Assembly (NCBI RefSeq): GCF_014172375.1
Contig: NZ_WNXD01000001.1
Span: 1,798,001 to 1,862,000, forward strand
Length of the DNA stretch: 64,000 nucleotides
Reading direction: 5' to 3'
DNA from: Pedobacter planticolens
GTDB lineage: Bacteria > Bacteroidota > Bacteroidia > Sphingobacteriales > Sphingobacteriaceae
The first letter of the stretch is position 1. Each line of letters starts with the position of its first letter. The notes below the pieces were generated by a model. The model was not told the DNA's origin. It ran no database searches and was given only the letters and a program-made list of their open reading frames with translations. A program made the translations under genes and the position numbers. Below, piece by piece: positions 16,011 to 24,632 of this stretch.

Positions 16011-16526
16011 TTATTCCAATTTTAAAGAATTCCAAAATTTGTTCTTATCAGCTTCGTGTGAACTTTGATAGGTTTCCATAAATGTGATGGTATACATTTT
16101 AGCATTTATATAAACCGTTAAAATATGGGCGATGTTATAATCTTCCTTTTCGCCTTTTAAATCAAGCTTTATACGATAAGCTGGTTTACCTTTAAAAGTA
16201 GTAATCGATTCGCTTAATACAACAGCGCCTGGGCTACCTCTTAACATTCCGCTTTTAAGGATTTGATAGGTTTCTTTTCGTTTTAATTGTTCTGTTAATG
16301 TATTTACATCTGCCCCTAGTTTTTTTAAATCGGTAATCATAGCCATGCATTGCGCTGTAGAATCTACAGTTGCAATCCATACGTGCTTACCTTCGAATAT
16401 AGTTTTTTCAGGTTTAGAGGGAAATGAAATCGAAACATTTTCATCCAATTTTACAAGTTCCCAAGCGAATGTCGAAACAAATAAAACAGGTGCAAGCAGT
16501 AGGAATAGAATTAATTTATGTTGCAT
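16011..16526 (-). CDS. exported hypothetical protein
   Basis: A 171-residue protein with an N-terminal signal peptide (LILFLLLAPVLFVSTFAW). The mature start VKLDENVSISFPSKPEKT is a motif shared by a group of small periplasmic alpha/beta proteins of unknown function (PsbP-like in outline). The rest alternates short strands and helices, with YINAKMYTITFMETYQ near the end. It is flanked on both sides by copies of a 100-bp direct repeat, which suggests that it arrived or was duplicated as a unit. Confidence 0.7.
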   Translation of the reverse strand: MQHKLILFLLLAPVLFVSTFAWELVKLDENVSISFPSKPEKTIFEGKHVWIATVDSTAQCMAMITDLKKLGADVNTLTEQLKRKETYQILKSGMLRGSPGAVVLSESITTFKGKPAYRIKLDLKGEKEDYNIAHILTVYINAKMYTITFMETYQSSHEADKNKFWNSLKLE

Positions 16527-16604
16527 TTTTTAGGATAAGCAACTAAGATATAGGATAATAAAGGCAGATGCAATACCTAATTGTATGTATTTCGATTTGC
16601 CACT

Positions 16605-16704
16605 AAAAAAGAGACGGAGATAAAGCTATTGCCCTATCCCCGCCATCTAAATTAACGCTCTCGTATATATAGACGCTCATTTATTTACTTTATTGTATGG
16701 AGTT
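16605..16704. repeat. direct repeat, copy B
   Basis: Second copy of the 15904-16002 repeat. Its left edge still reads PLKKRRR-stop, matching the LKKKRG-stop tail of the PAP2 protein. It thus looks like a duplicated PAP2 3' end plus downstream DNA. It is the main recognisable content of the 320-bp gap before the exonuclease gene. Confidence 0.88.
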
Positions 16705-16824
16705 CAATTTTTTTTATTTTATGACAATCTAACCTTTCTTATAAAATATTTGTTATTGATTATCCTTTAGAAAAAAGAGTTTATTAAAAAACTAAATAGC
16801 CTTTTATTACTAATTTTTTTAGCA

Positions 16825-16832
16825 TACATTTG
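16825..16832 (+). promoter_or_regulatory. -7 promoter box for the exonuclease/GIY-YIG gene
   Basis: TACATTTG, matching TAnnTTTG, 17 nt before the ATG at 16850. Confidence 0.55.
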
Positions 16833-16849
16833 TTTAACCATTGAATTTT

Positions 16850-18238
16850 ATGTTATATGCAGTTGTAGATATTGAAACCACTGGTGGCTATGCGGCCGCT
16901 CACGGCATTACGGAAATCGCCATATACATTCATAATGGGCAAGAAATTATAGAAAGTTATGAGACGTTAATCAATCCTCACCAACATATTCCAATACACA
17001 TACAAGCGCTAACTGGAATAGATAATGAGATGGTTGAAAATGCGCCAGATTTTAGAGACGTAGCTGATAAAATTTACAGTTTATTACACGATAAAATATT
17101 CGTAGCACATAATGTAAATTTCGATTATTCTTTTGTTCGACATCACCTAGAAGCCTGTGGTTATACCTTAAGTCCTAAAAAATTATGTACGGTAAGGCTT
17201 AGTCGTAAGTTATTTGCTGGCTTACCCTCTTATAGTTTGGGCAAACTTTGCACTTCTCTATCCATTCCTTTAAACAATAGACACAGAGCTGGCGGAGATG
17301 CTACTGCAACTGCTATTTTACTAGCCATGCTTATCAAAAAAGATACAGATGGATTAATTAATGATACGTTAAAACGAACTTCGGCAGAGCAAACTTTACC
17401 ACCTAATTTGCAAAAAACAGAAATAGATAAATTACCAAATACACCTGGTGTATATTATTTTAAAGATCAGAAAGGGAAAGTAATTTATGTTGGCAAAGCG
17501 AAACAACTTAAAAAAAGAGTATGTACTCATTTCACTGGGCACAGCATTAGCATGCAACGACAAAACTTTTTAAGAACTATTCACAGTATAGATTTTCAGA
17601 CATGTGGTACAGAGTTGATGGCTTTTATTTTAGAAGCGGCAGAAATTAAAAAGCTTTGGCCCGAGAATAATAGAGCGATGAAACGTTTCGAACAGAAATA
17701 TTCGCTGTATAGTTTCGAAGATCAGAATGGATATATCCGCCTCGGTATTGATAAATACCGAAAAAATGGAATGGTGTTGTATAGTTTTAACAATTTATTG
17801 GAAGGGCATCAATTATTGAGAACCATTGTAGCTGAACATTCGCTTTGTGAAAAGTTATGCTTTATTCAAACTACAAAAGCAGCGTGTACACATTATGCAA
17901 CTAGCGAATGTAACGGTGCATGTATTGGAGAGGAAAGTGCTGAGGATTATAATTATCGTGTTTTACAAGCTATGACAACATTGCAAAACCTTCTTCCCTC
18001 TTTTGCGCTGATAGATGAAGGAAGATCTGAAGATGAGAAAAGTTGTTTATGGATAGAGAAAGGGAAGTTTTATGGCATGGGTTATATTTCTGAGTATTGT
18101 GATGTTACTGATTTAGAAACCTTAAAATCTGCCATTACGCCTTATCCATCTAATGATTACATTATGAACATGATTTTAACGCACAGCAATCAATTCCCTC
18201 AAAAAAAGATACCTCTGATACTTGAAACGGTAATCTAA
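16850..18238 (+). CDS. DEDDh exonuclease fused to a UvrC-type GIY-YIG nuclease domain
   Basis: A 462-residue two-nuclease protein. The N-terminal DnaQ-like 3'-5' exonuclease (about 1-165) has D7 and E9 in VVDIETTGG, the HNVNFDYSF Exo II motif and H/D of HRAGGDAT (Exo III, DEDDh type). A GIY-YIG domain follows (about 200-280) with PGVYYF, KVIYVGKAKQLKKRV and the glutamate region FILEAAEIKKL, as in the N-terminus of UvrC and in Cho. The C-terminal part has cysteines (CTHYATSECNGAC) like the UvrC cysteine cluster. It probably acts in DNA repair. A TTG 9 nt upstream is in frame, but the ATG gives the expected MLYAVVDIE start. Confidence 0.88.
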   Translation: MLYAVVDIETTGGYAAAHGITEIAIYIHNGQEIIESYETLINPHQHIPIHIQALTGIDNEMVENAPDFRDVADKIYSLLHDKIFVAHNVNFDYSFVRHHLEACGYTLSPKKLCTVRLSRKLFAGLPSYSLGKLCTSLSIPLNNRHRAGGDATATAILLAMLIKKDTDGLINDTLKRTSAEQTLPPNLQKTEIDKLPNTPGVYYFKDQKGKVIYVGKAKQLKKRVCTHFTGHSISMQRQNFLRTIHSIDFQTCGTELMAFILEAAEIKKLWPENNRAMKRFEQKYSLYSFEDQNGYIRLGIDKYRKNGMVLYSFNNLLEGHQLLRTIVAEHSLCEKLCFIQTTKAACTHYATSECNGACIGEESAEDYNYRVLQAMTTLQNLLPSFALIDEGRSEDEKSCLWIEKGKFYGMGYISEYCDVTDLETLKSAITPYPSNDYIMNMILTHSNQFPQKKIPLILETVI

Positions 18239-18350
18239 GCTTAAGTCTAGCTTATAGATTCTTCGCTTTCTCTCTGATTGGCAATAAAGAATAAGTAAAA
18301 AGTACCATTTTTACTAGAGATTACACCTTTCATAACACATCCTGAATTGG

Positions 18351-18358
18351 TACTTTTG
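18351..18358 (+). promoter_or_regulatory. -7 promoter box for the AraC regulator
   Basis: TACTTTTG, matching TAnnTTTG. It ends 4 nt before the ATG at 18362, so the message is predicted leaderless. A longer frame that starts at TTG 18347 would lie across the promoter and is rejected. Confidence 0.6.
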
Positions 18359-18361
18359 TAT

Positions 18362-19240
18362 ATGAAAAATGATATCCCTATTTACGATATTCAAAACCTC
18401 AAAGCGTATAAACACGATGGGATTTTTGTAAGTCGATTTGGGCATTATTCCAAACAACATGAGCATTTACATTCGGCACATCGCCACACATTTTTTCATT
18501 TAGTATTTTTTACCGAAGGAAGCGGAAATCAACATATAGATTTCAAAGAATTTGATGTAAAACCAGGTCTAATTTATTTTATGATACCTGGGCAAGTACA
18601 CAGTTGGAGTTTTGATACAGAACCTGATGGGTATATCATTAATTTTTCTGCCGATTATTTGAGTTCATTCTTATTAAAACCTGATTATTTAGAAACTTTT
18701 AGCTTTTTTAACGGACAACCGGATTCTCAAGTTATTGAATTACCAGCGGAAGTTCAGCATACCATTACTTCAATCTTTGAAGATATTTTAAAAGAAGGAC
18801 AAATCGAGCAACCTGTTAATGATGATTTGGTTAAAACGCAATTAATTCGATTATTTATTGAAGTTGCCAGAACGAATAGCGCTACTCAAAAAACTAATTC
18901 TTACAATCATACTTTGTTGAAGAATTTCAGAAACTTAATAGAAAAAAACTATGCTCAATTAAGGCTTCCTAAACAATATGCAGAATTATTATACATTACG
19001 CCAAATCATTTAAATGCGCTGTGCAATGATTTTTTAGGGATATCTGCAGGAGCATTAATTAGAGATCGAGTGGTTTTAGAAGCGAAACGTTTATTAATCA
19101 ATTTAGATTTAAGAGTTTCGGAGATTGCTGACAAGTTGAATTTTGCAGATCAATCTTATTTTATCAAATTCTTTAAAAAATACGAAGGCATTACGCCCGA
19201 AAAATTCAGGAAATTAAATACTACACAAAATGGAAACTAA
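18362..19240 (+). CDS. AraC-family transcriptional regulator
   Basis: A 292-residue regulator. The N-terminal cupin (about 20-140) has HRHTFFHLVFFTEGSG and the sensor fold ending PGQVHSWSF. The C-terminal double helix-turn-helix (about 190-290) has LPKQYAELLYITPNHLNALC and the second helix pair VSEIADKLNFADQSYFIKFFKKYEGITPEKFR. The inducer is unknown. The 3' end overlaps the DUF983 gene by 11 bp. Confidence 0.92.
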   Translation: MKNDIPIYDIQNLKAYKHDGIFVSRFGHYSKQHEHLHSAHRHTFFHLVFFTEGSGNQHIDFKEFDVKPGLIYFMIPGQVHSWSFDTEPDGYIINFSADYLSSFLLKPDYLETFSFFNGQPDSQVIELPAEVQHTITSIFEDILKEGQIEQPVNDDLVKTQLIRLFIEVARTNSATQKTNSYNHTLLKNFRNLIEKNYAQLRLPKQYAELLYITPNHLNALCNDFLGISAGALIRDRVVLEAKRLLINLDLRVSEIADKLNFADQSYFIKFFKKYEGITPEKFRKLNTTQNGN

Positions 19241-19640
19241 TAAAGAATTACATATTTCTCAATGGAGTGGATTTGCAAACGCTAAATGCCCACGTTGTAG
19301 AGTTGGCAATGTATTTACTGGACCAACATATGGATTTAAAATTCAGAAAATGAATGAAGTTTGCCCACATTGTCAACTTAAATTTGAACGTGAGCCAGGG
19401 TATTTCTACGTTGCCATGTTTGTAAGCTATGCCATGAATGTTGCCGAAATGATTACAGTAAGTGTGGCAGCGTATATTTTAGGTTTACAATTAAATCATG
19501 ATAATTTATGGTATTATGTAGCTTTACTATTCTGTACTACGCTGTTGTGTTCGCCTTTTAATTACCGCTATTCTCGAATGGTTTTATTGTATTGGTTATC
19601 GCCTGGCTTACATTACGAGCCAAAAAGAAGTTTGAAATAG
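19230..19640 (+). CDS. DUF983 membrane protein with zinc-ribbon cysteines
   Basis: A 136-residue DUF983 protein. Two CxxC knuckles (AKCPRCRVG and EVCPHCQLK) flank a short loop, followed by the family motif FEREPGYFYVAMFVSYA. There are two TM segments (about 66-88 and 94-112). Function unknown; conserved in Bacteroidota and Proteobacteria. It starts inside the AraC gene's end (11-bp overlap), so the two share an mRNA. Confidence 0.85.
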   Translation: METNKELHISQWSGFANAKCPRCRVGNVFTGPTYGFKIQKMNEVCPHCQLKFEREPGYFYVAMFVSYAMNVAEMITVSVAAYILGLQLNHDNLWYYVALLFCTTLLCSPFNYRYSRMVLLYWLSPGLHYEPKRSLK

Positions 19641-19649
19641 CACTAAAGG

Positions 19650-19726
19650 TTTTAGCCGCAGATTAACAGATTTTTGAAGATATATCTAGCATAAAACGCC
19701 ATTAATCTGCTAATCTGCGGCTAAAA
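19650..19726. repeat. REP-like inverted repeat, family 2, between convergent genes
   Basis: The arms TTTTAGCCGCAGATTAACAG (19650 on) and CTGCTAATCTGCGGCTAAAA (to 19726) are complementary with one mismatch, around a 33-nt loop. Located where both flanking genes end, so it may terminate both. Confidence 0.85.
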
Positions 19727-19730
19727 TAAA

Positions 19731-20333
19731 TTACTTACTTTCTTTAAGCACCATATCAATAGTAATCGCGGTAGCAACAATAGCTACTTTCTGCTTATTC
19801 TCCGCGTAAGTTGGATCTATTGAAACATTATATTTATCGGCAGTAGTAAAAATCTCTTTTAATGCCCCTGCCCATTTCTTACTGATTTTACCCATTTCTA
19901 CTCCTGCAGCATTTTTAATGGTAAAATTCCAAGCTTTCCAGTCGCCTGTAATTTGTGCAATAGTTTCTCCAGTACTTGGCTCAGAAATGATAAAAGTTGG
20001 TTTAAAGAATTTAAACTTTTGTTTAATCAGACCTATCTCTACCCCATTTGGATCGGTAACAATAATTTTCGACATCCAAAATGTCCAGCCTCTGCTAATT
20101 GTAGCTTGTAATTGATCATTTGTATCCGTTATTTCTAACTGGAAAGGCATCATTGCTTTGTTAATAAGAATGGTTAAAAACTTATGCCATCCGCTCATTC
20201 GTTGTTTAATTATGCCTATTTGAGCACCTTGTTCATTGTAAACTTTGTATTCATTCGTAAACTTTAAAAAGCTCACCTTCTCATCGATAAAATATTCATC
20301 GCCTAGAAAAAATGTTGGAATTTGTTGATTCAT
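19731..20333 (-). CDS. phospholipid scramblase / LURP-one-like protein
   Basis: A 200-residue soluble protein with the tubby-like beta-barrel signature of scramblase/LURP-one families: KFTNEYKVYNEQGAQIGIIKQ, LEITDTNDQLQATISRG, VTDPNGVEIGLIKQK, FIISEPSTGETIAQITGDWKAWNFTI and ITIDMVLKES at the end. Bacterial members have no demonstrated scramblase activity; they probably bind lipid or act as scaffolds. It is monocistronic and converges on a REP-like palindrome. Confidence 0.78.
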   Translation of the reverse strand: MNQQIPTFFLGDEYFIDEKVSFLKFTNEYKVYNEQGAQIGIIKQRMSGWHKFLTILINKAMMPFQLEITDTNDQLQATISRGWTFWMSKIIVTDPNGVEIGLIKQKFKFFKPTFIISEPSTGETIAQITGDWKAWNFTIKNAAGVEMGKISKKWAGALKEIFTTADKYNVSIDPTYAENKQKVAIVATAITIDMVLKESK

Positions 20334-20440
20334 TAATTAGTTTTTGTTTTGAGTTTATGTCAACTAAAGTACTTAATTTTTTAGTTGAATGACTACAATC
20401 TCTCCATTTTTTAGCTACTTAACCACACCTAAAGATTGCG

Positions 20441-20448
20441 TATCTTTG
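20441..20448 (+). promoter_or_regulatory. -7 promoter box for the S1-domain gene
   Basis: TATCTTTG, matching TAnnTTTG, 56 nt before the ATG at 20504. Confidence 0.55.
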
Positions 20449-20503
20449 CAAAACGAAAATATAAACAGTCATTGAAGAAAATGGCTTAACTCAAAATTAA
20501 AAA

Positions 20504-21349
20504 ATGATAGAAATAGGAAAATATAACGATTTAAGAATTGCCGCTAAAAACAGTGATGGCTTAAGTTTATCAGATGGGGAACGAGAAATTTTATTACCCT
20601 ACTCCGATGTACCTAAAAACGCTGAACTCGGCGACAATATAAAAGTATTCGTATTTATTAATAAGGATGGAAACACCATTGCAACCACAAAACAGGCTTT
20701 AGCAGAAACTGATGATTTTGCTTATTTAACTGTGGTTGATGCGAGTGAAGATGGTGCTTATTTAGATTTAGGTATTGGAAAAGATATTTATGTTCCAGTA
20801 CGTGAGCAAAAAAGAGCAATGCATAAAGGAGAAAGTTATGTGGTTTATGTTTACTTAGACGAAAATAATCAGCGGATGCTTGCTTCTTCTCGATTGGATA
20901 AATTTATTGAGGAAGATGATTTTGATTTTGACGAAGGTGATGAGGTGAGCTTATTAATTAGTGAACAAACCGATTTGGGCTTTAATGCCATCATCAACAA
21001 TAGATATATTGGGCTTTTATACCATAACGAATTGTTTGCCAACTTAAAACCTGGCGAAAAACGTAAAGGTTGGATTAAGAAAGTGCGTATTGAAGGTAAA
21101 ATTGATTTGAGCTTACAACCGCTTGGTTATAGCCATATTCTTGACACTAAAGATGTACTGTTAAAAGAGTTAAGAGAAAACGGAGGTGTAATTGCTTTAG
21201 GCGATAAAAGTACTCCTGAGGAGATTTATGAGCGTTTTCAAATCAGTAAGAGTGCATTTAAAAAAGCAACTGGCGGTTTATATAAAGAGCGTATAATTGC
21301 AATTAGCGATAGAGAAATTAAATTAGTAGTAGATCATTTGGCAGATTAG
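20504..21349 (+). CDS. CvfB/YitL-type S1 RNA-binding protein
   Basis: A 281-residue protein related to the CvfB/YitL family: S1-type OB domains in tandem followed by a winged helix. Visible features are MIEIGKYNDLRIA, LPYSDVPKNAELGDNIKVFVF, a core S1 domain (YLTVVDASEDGAYLDLGIG ... VYVYLDENN), an acidic linker EEDDFDFDEGDE and the C-terminal winged helix EIYERFQISKSAFKKATGGL. It probably binds RNA. It is followed by an interspersed repeat at 21434. Confidence 0.85.
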   Translation: MIEIGKYNDLRIAAKNSDGLSLSDGEREILLPYSDVPKNAELGDNIKVFVFINKDGNTIATTKQALAETDDFAYLTVVDASEDGAYLDLGIGKDIYVPVREQKRAMHKGESYVVYVYLDENNQRMLASSRLDKFIEEDDFDFDEGDEVSLLISEQTDLGFNAIINNRYIGLLYHNELFANLKPGEKRKGWIKKVRIEGKIDLSLQPLGYSHILDTKDVLLKELRENGGVIALGDKSTPEEIYERFQISKSAFKKATGGLYKERIIAISDREIKLVVDHLAD

Positions 21350-21433
21350 TTTACAAGTCTGTACTTTGTCAATCTTTTACAGATTGACAAAGTTTATAAT
21401 ACAATTTGCTTTTTAAACTTTTTTATAGGCTAT

Positions 21434-21492
21434 TGTCATCCTGAGCTTGTCGAAGGATTTAGGAAAAGGTCTTCGACAAGCTCAGACTGACA
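21434..21492. repeat. interspersed inverted repeat, family 1
   Basis: Arms TGTCATCCTGAGCTTGTCGA and TCGACAAGCTCAGACTGACA, 22 bp with two mismatches, around a 15-nt loop. Same arm type as 31211, 46043 and 49591. Likely forms a strong hairpin after the S1 gene. Confidence 0.85.
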
Positions 21493-21587
21493 TACAAATA
21501 TTCCAACCCTAATTTAAAGAGTAAAATAAATAAAAATAGTTTGAGCTAGAGCAAACCTTTTTGCCCTATTAAACGTATTTAATAATG

Positions 21588-21652
21588 AGTAGAATCTACT
21601 TAAGGGAGTTTTTTTGTGAGGTGCGGCTTGTGAGGGCTGCACCTTTTCTTTT
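21588..21652 (+). other. two consecutive hairpins with T runs, possible sRNA 3' end or csp leader
   Basis: Hairpin 1: AGTAGA-A-TCTACT (21588-21600) followed by a T run at 21609-21615. Hairpin 2: AGGTGCGGC / GCTGCACCT (21619-21644) followed by TTTTCTTTTTTC. Two terminator-like structures lie in a region with no coding gene, 100 bp upstream of the cold shock gene. They could end a small RNA or belong to the csp 5' leader. Confidence 0.45.
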
Positions 21653-21748
21653 TTCTTTTAGGTTACTAAATTGTAATTGTATGAAAATTATTTAACCTTT
21701 TATATTGAAATTGTTATCTTCACTTTTTAATTTAATAATAAAGAAGTT

Positions 21749-21952
21749 ATGACAGGTACAGTAAAATGGTTTAATGATGCAAAAGGCTTTGGTTTTATAA
21801 CCCCAGAAGAAGGCGGTAAAGATATATTCTGCCACCATTCTGCGATCCAATCTTCAGGACAAAGATCTCTGCAAGAAGGACAACAAGTTGAGTTTGAAGT
21901 AAAAGACGGCAAAAAAGGCCCGGAAGCTGAAAACGTAAGAGTAACCGGATAA
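21749..21952 (+). CDS. cold shock protein (CspA family)
   Basis: A 67-residue OB-fold RNA chaperone. [17 protein letters not shown] carries RNP1 (KGFGFI) and DIFCHHSAI carries RNP2 (a variant of VFVHFS with Cys in place of the usual Val). Length is typical. The start is preceded by AAAGAAG. A terminator follows at 21986. The 5' leader is AT-rich and long enough to form the usual temperature-responsive structure, but I cannot show one. Confidence 0.95.
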   Translation: MTGTVKWFNDAKGFGFITPEEGGKDIFCHHSAIQSSGQRSLQEGQQVEFEVKDGKKGPEAENVRVTG

Positions 21953-21985
21953 GTAGAAATTTTTATTTATTTATTTGATGCAAAG

Positions 21986-22017
21986 AATGCCATCTGCCTC
22001 AGGTCGATGGCATTTTT
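21986..22017 (+). terminator. intrinsic terminator of the cold shock gene
   Basis: Stem AATGCCATC / GATGGCATT with an 11-nt loop, followed by TTT. Confidence 0.8.
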
Positions 22018-22033
22018 GGTTTTATACTATTTC

Positions 22034-22290
22034 TTTTGCCACTGATTTACAGATTAAATTGATTCTTTTGCCGCAGATGCGCAGATTAAGCTAATTGATT
22101 TTACTACTTGATTTTATTGATAGTTTATCTCAAAAAATCTGTTAATCTGTGGCTAACTTTATTTATTCTTTTGCCACTGATTTACAGATTAAACTAATTC
22201 TTTTTGCCGCAGATGCGCTGATTAAAAACTAATTAGTTCTATTGATAATTAATCTGAATTTATGTCAAAAAAATCTGCGCATCTGCGGCT
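22034..22290. repeat. cluster of REP-like repeats, family 2
   Basis: Several degenerate copies of the GCCGCAGATgcgCAGATTAA / AATCTGcgcATCTGCGGC motif and of a GCCACTGATTTACAGATTAA variant are nested in both orientations (for example near 22034, 22070, 22128, 22174, 22206, 22273). The cluster fills the whole space between the csp terminator and the convergent helicase gene. No coding potential. Confidence 0.85.
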
Positions 22291-22309
22291 TATTCTTCTT
22301 AGCTAAACC

Positions 22310-23755
22310 TTACTCTTCTTGACTTGTAGCAAACAAGCTTTGCGAAAAATTCACTAAAAATAATTCCTTTTTAGCTCTAGTTAACGCAGTGTACAACCAT
22401 CGTAAAAAATCAAGATCTATCATTTCATCAGTTAAATAACCTTGATCTACAAAAACAGCATCCCATTGCCCACCTTGCGCCTTATGACAGGTTACCGCGT
22501 AGGCAAATTTGATTTGTAAAGCATTGTAATATGGATCTACTTTAATCGCTTCCATTTTATCCCGTTTACTATTTAAATGACTATAATCTTCCATTAAACC
22601 ATCAAAAAGCTGTTTGCTTTTTTCGTAAGGAAGATTTGGCGTTTCCGCTTGTATCGTATCTAAAATTACTTTGCATGAAATAACTCCAGCATCTGGGAAA
22701 TCTAAAAACTCTAAATTAACTTCGGCAAACCGCAAACCATAACGCTCCTCTTCCCTCCTCACTCTAACCACTTTCGCCATATCGCCATTGGCAATAAATG
22801 CAGTTTCTGGATTATCGGGCAACCAAAAATAATTATTACGCACCACCATAATTTGGTCGCCACCACTCAATTCTTCATCCCTATACAACAACCTAGCCCT
22901 AATCTGATTATTATACACATTCGCCGATTTATTAGAACGACAAACCATCAACGAGTTTTCAATACCAAACTTGCTGTACGCATATTCTAAACCCTCCACT
23001 AACTTTATTCCAGTCATGCTAAAAATGTCCTTATAGCTTTTAGTGATAAACTTTGGCAAAGGCGTTTTATCCTTATCGTGATTATTAATTAATTGGCGTA
23101 GCATAGTTGCGTTGGCCAAAATACCTGATTTCTTTTCTTGTCGCACCACTTCTTTCAACTCAACAGCAGTAACTTTCAACCCAAAATTATCAATCAGATA
23201 TTTTTCATTTAAAGCTGGGCTATCTATACTGCCAACTGGTGGAAGCTGGGCTGTATCGCCAACAAATAACAACGAACAATTTTTATCCTTTCCAGTTGGT
23301 GCAGGCTGATAAACAAATTCTATTAAATCTTTTAAAAACGAAGAACCATTTTGCGGATTCCATTCATCGGCTATCATGGAAGCTTCATCTACAATAAAAA
23401 GCGTGTTTTCCACTAAATTTGGCGCTAGCTGAAAAGCCATCTCCGTAGAAACTGCACTCCGTTTCCTGTAAATTTTCTTATGAATAGTTAGCGCTCTTTT
23501 ATTAGTGTAACTACTAATTACTTTCGCAGCTCTACCTGTTGGCGCCAATAAAACCACTTTTAAGTTGAATTGAGGTAAAGCTTTAACCAATGCCGCTACC
23601 GAAGTCGTTTTACCCGTACCCGCATATCCTCTTAAAATAAAGCACTTATTCGTTTCATTTTTCACTAAAAAAGACGTTGCTTTAGCACAGAAAACCAATT
23701 GTTCTTCGGTAGGTTTAAAAGGATACGATTGGGCAATGATATTGGCTTTATCCAT
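22310..23755 (-). CDS. RecD-like superfamily 1 DNA helicase
   Basis: A 481-residue ATP-dependent helicase of the AAA_30/UvrD_C_2 type. Walker A is GYAGTGKTTS (about residues 43-52), Walker B is FIVDEASMI, and motif III-like SLLFVGDTAQLPPVG follows. C-terminal motifs are FAYAVTCHKAQGGQWDAVF and RWLYTALTRAKKELFL. It lacks the RecD2 N-terminal helical domain, so it is the short RecD/Pif1-like form seen in many Bacteroidota. A near-consensus -7 box (CATCTTTG on the minus strand, 23760-23767) precedes it. It is divergent from the DUF3822 gene. Confidence 0.88.
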   Translation of the reverse strand: MDKANIIAQSYPFKPTEEQLVFCAKATSFLVKNETNKCFILRGYAGTGKTTSVAALVKALPQFNLKVVLLAPTGRAAKVISSYTNKRALTIHKKIYRKRSAVSTEMAFQLAPNLVENTLFIVDEASMIADEWNPQNGSSFLKDLIEFVYQPAPTGKDKNCSLLFVGDTAQLPPVGSIDSPALNEKYLIDNFGLKVTAVELKEVVRQEKKSGILANATMLRQLINNHDKDKTPLPKFITKSYKDIFSMTGIKLVEGLEYAYSKFGIENSLMVCRSNKSANVYNNQIRARLLYRDEELSGGDQIMVVRNNYFWLPDNPETAFIANGDMAKVVRVRREEERYGLRFAEVNLEFLDFPDAGVISCKVILDTIQAETPNLPYEKSKQLFDGLMEDYSHLNSKRDKMEAIKVDPYYNALQIKFAYAVTCHKAQGGQWDAVFVDQGYLTDEMIDLDFLRWLYTALTRAKKELFLVNFSQSLFATSQEE

Positions 23756-23792
23756 TTAGCAAAGATGCAATGGTAATGTTATAGAAAAAAGT

Positions 23793-23800
23793 TATTTTTG
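23793..23800 (+). promoter_or_regulatory. -7 promoter box for the DUF3822-rsmD operon
   Basis: TATTTTTG, matching TAnnTTTG, 8 nt before the ATG at 23808. Confidence 0.6.
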
Positions 23801-23807
23801 CCAACAC

Positions 23808-24632
23808 ATGAACAATAACAACAGCATTTTATTAATAGACCCAACATTTGATCCAGCTACAGCATCAGCCTGTAATTTATTGGTAAAAGTGGGCTTAGAT
23901 AGTTTTTCTTATGCCATACTAAATAAAGAAACTAACCAAGTTAGTGCTGTTTTTGATGAACAAGAATGTGAAAATGGCGCTCAAAAGTTTGCAGAGCGAT
24001 TAAAAACAGATTCTTATTTAACCTTACCTTATCAGGATGTTAAAGTTGCTGTTCATACACAAAATGCTATTGCTGTTCCAAATGACTTATATAATGAGGA
24101 TAGTTTAAACGCACATACTCAGTTCTTTACCGAAGCACCAGTTGGCGATTTATATACACAAACTCAACATCATTTTGGTTTTACAACCGTTTTTTCATTA
24201 CCAAAAACCACCAATGAAACGTTAACTAGTTTTACTGACGGAAAAAAATATTCGCAGCATGCTGGTTTATTGGCATTAGCCGAAAAAATAAATGAAACAG
24301 CTTTACTATTAGATTTTTCTGTCGGATCATTTAATGCACTTTATATCCAAAATCAGCAAGTTGTTTTTCAGCAATGCTATGAAATAGACAACCAAGATGA
24401 GTTTAATTATTATGTTTTATTAATGATTAACCAATTGGATATCAATACAAAAGAAACTAATTTACAATTGAGCGGAATTATTCACGAAGGTGATGATAAA
24501 TACAATTGTCTACTAAAATATTTCAGCAAAGCTGATTTTATTGCTGCAAGCAACAATCTCGACAAACAAATATTAGATGATATGCCAGCGCATTATTACA
24601 GCAGTTTATTAGCTCTTGACCAATGCGTATAA
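23808..24632 (+). CDS. DUF3822 family protein
   Basis: A 274-residue protein of the DUF3822 family, typical of Bacteroidota and regularly next to rsmD. The fold looks ASKHA-like: FSYAILNKETNQVSAV early, then a second half beginning ALLLDFSVGSFNALYIQNQQVVFQQCYEI, as in actin-type ATPases, but I see no clear phosphate-binding motif. Function unknown. It overlaps rsmD by 10 bp, so the pair is cotranscribed and probably coupled. Confidence 0.82.
   Translation: MNNNNSILLIDPTFDPATASACNLLVKVGLDSFSYAILNKETNQVSAVFDEQECENGAQKFAERLKTDSYLTLPYQDVKVAVHTQNAIAVPNDLYNEDSLNAHTQFFTEAPVGDLYTQTQHHFGFTTVFSLPKTTNETLTSFTDGKKYSQHAGLLALAEKINETALLLDFSVGSFNALYIQNQQVVFQQCYEIDNQDEFNYYVLLMINQLDINTKETNLQLSGIIHEGDDKYNCLLKYFSKADFIAASNNLDKQILDDMPAHYYSSLLALDQCV

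Noticed and set aside
18347..18361. Longer N-terminus for the AraC regulator from TTG
   Set aside because: It would overlap the -7 promoter box; the ATG at 18362 gives a normal start.
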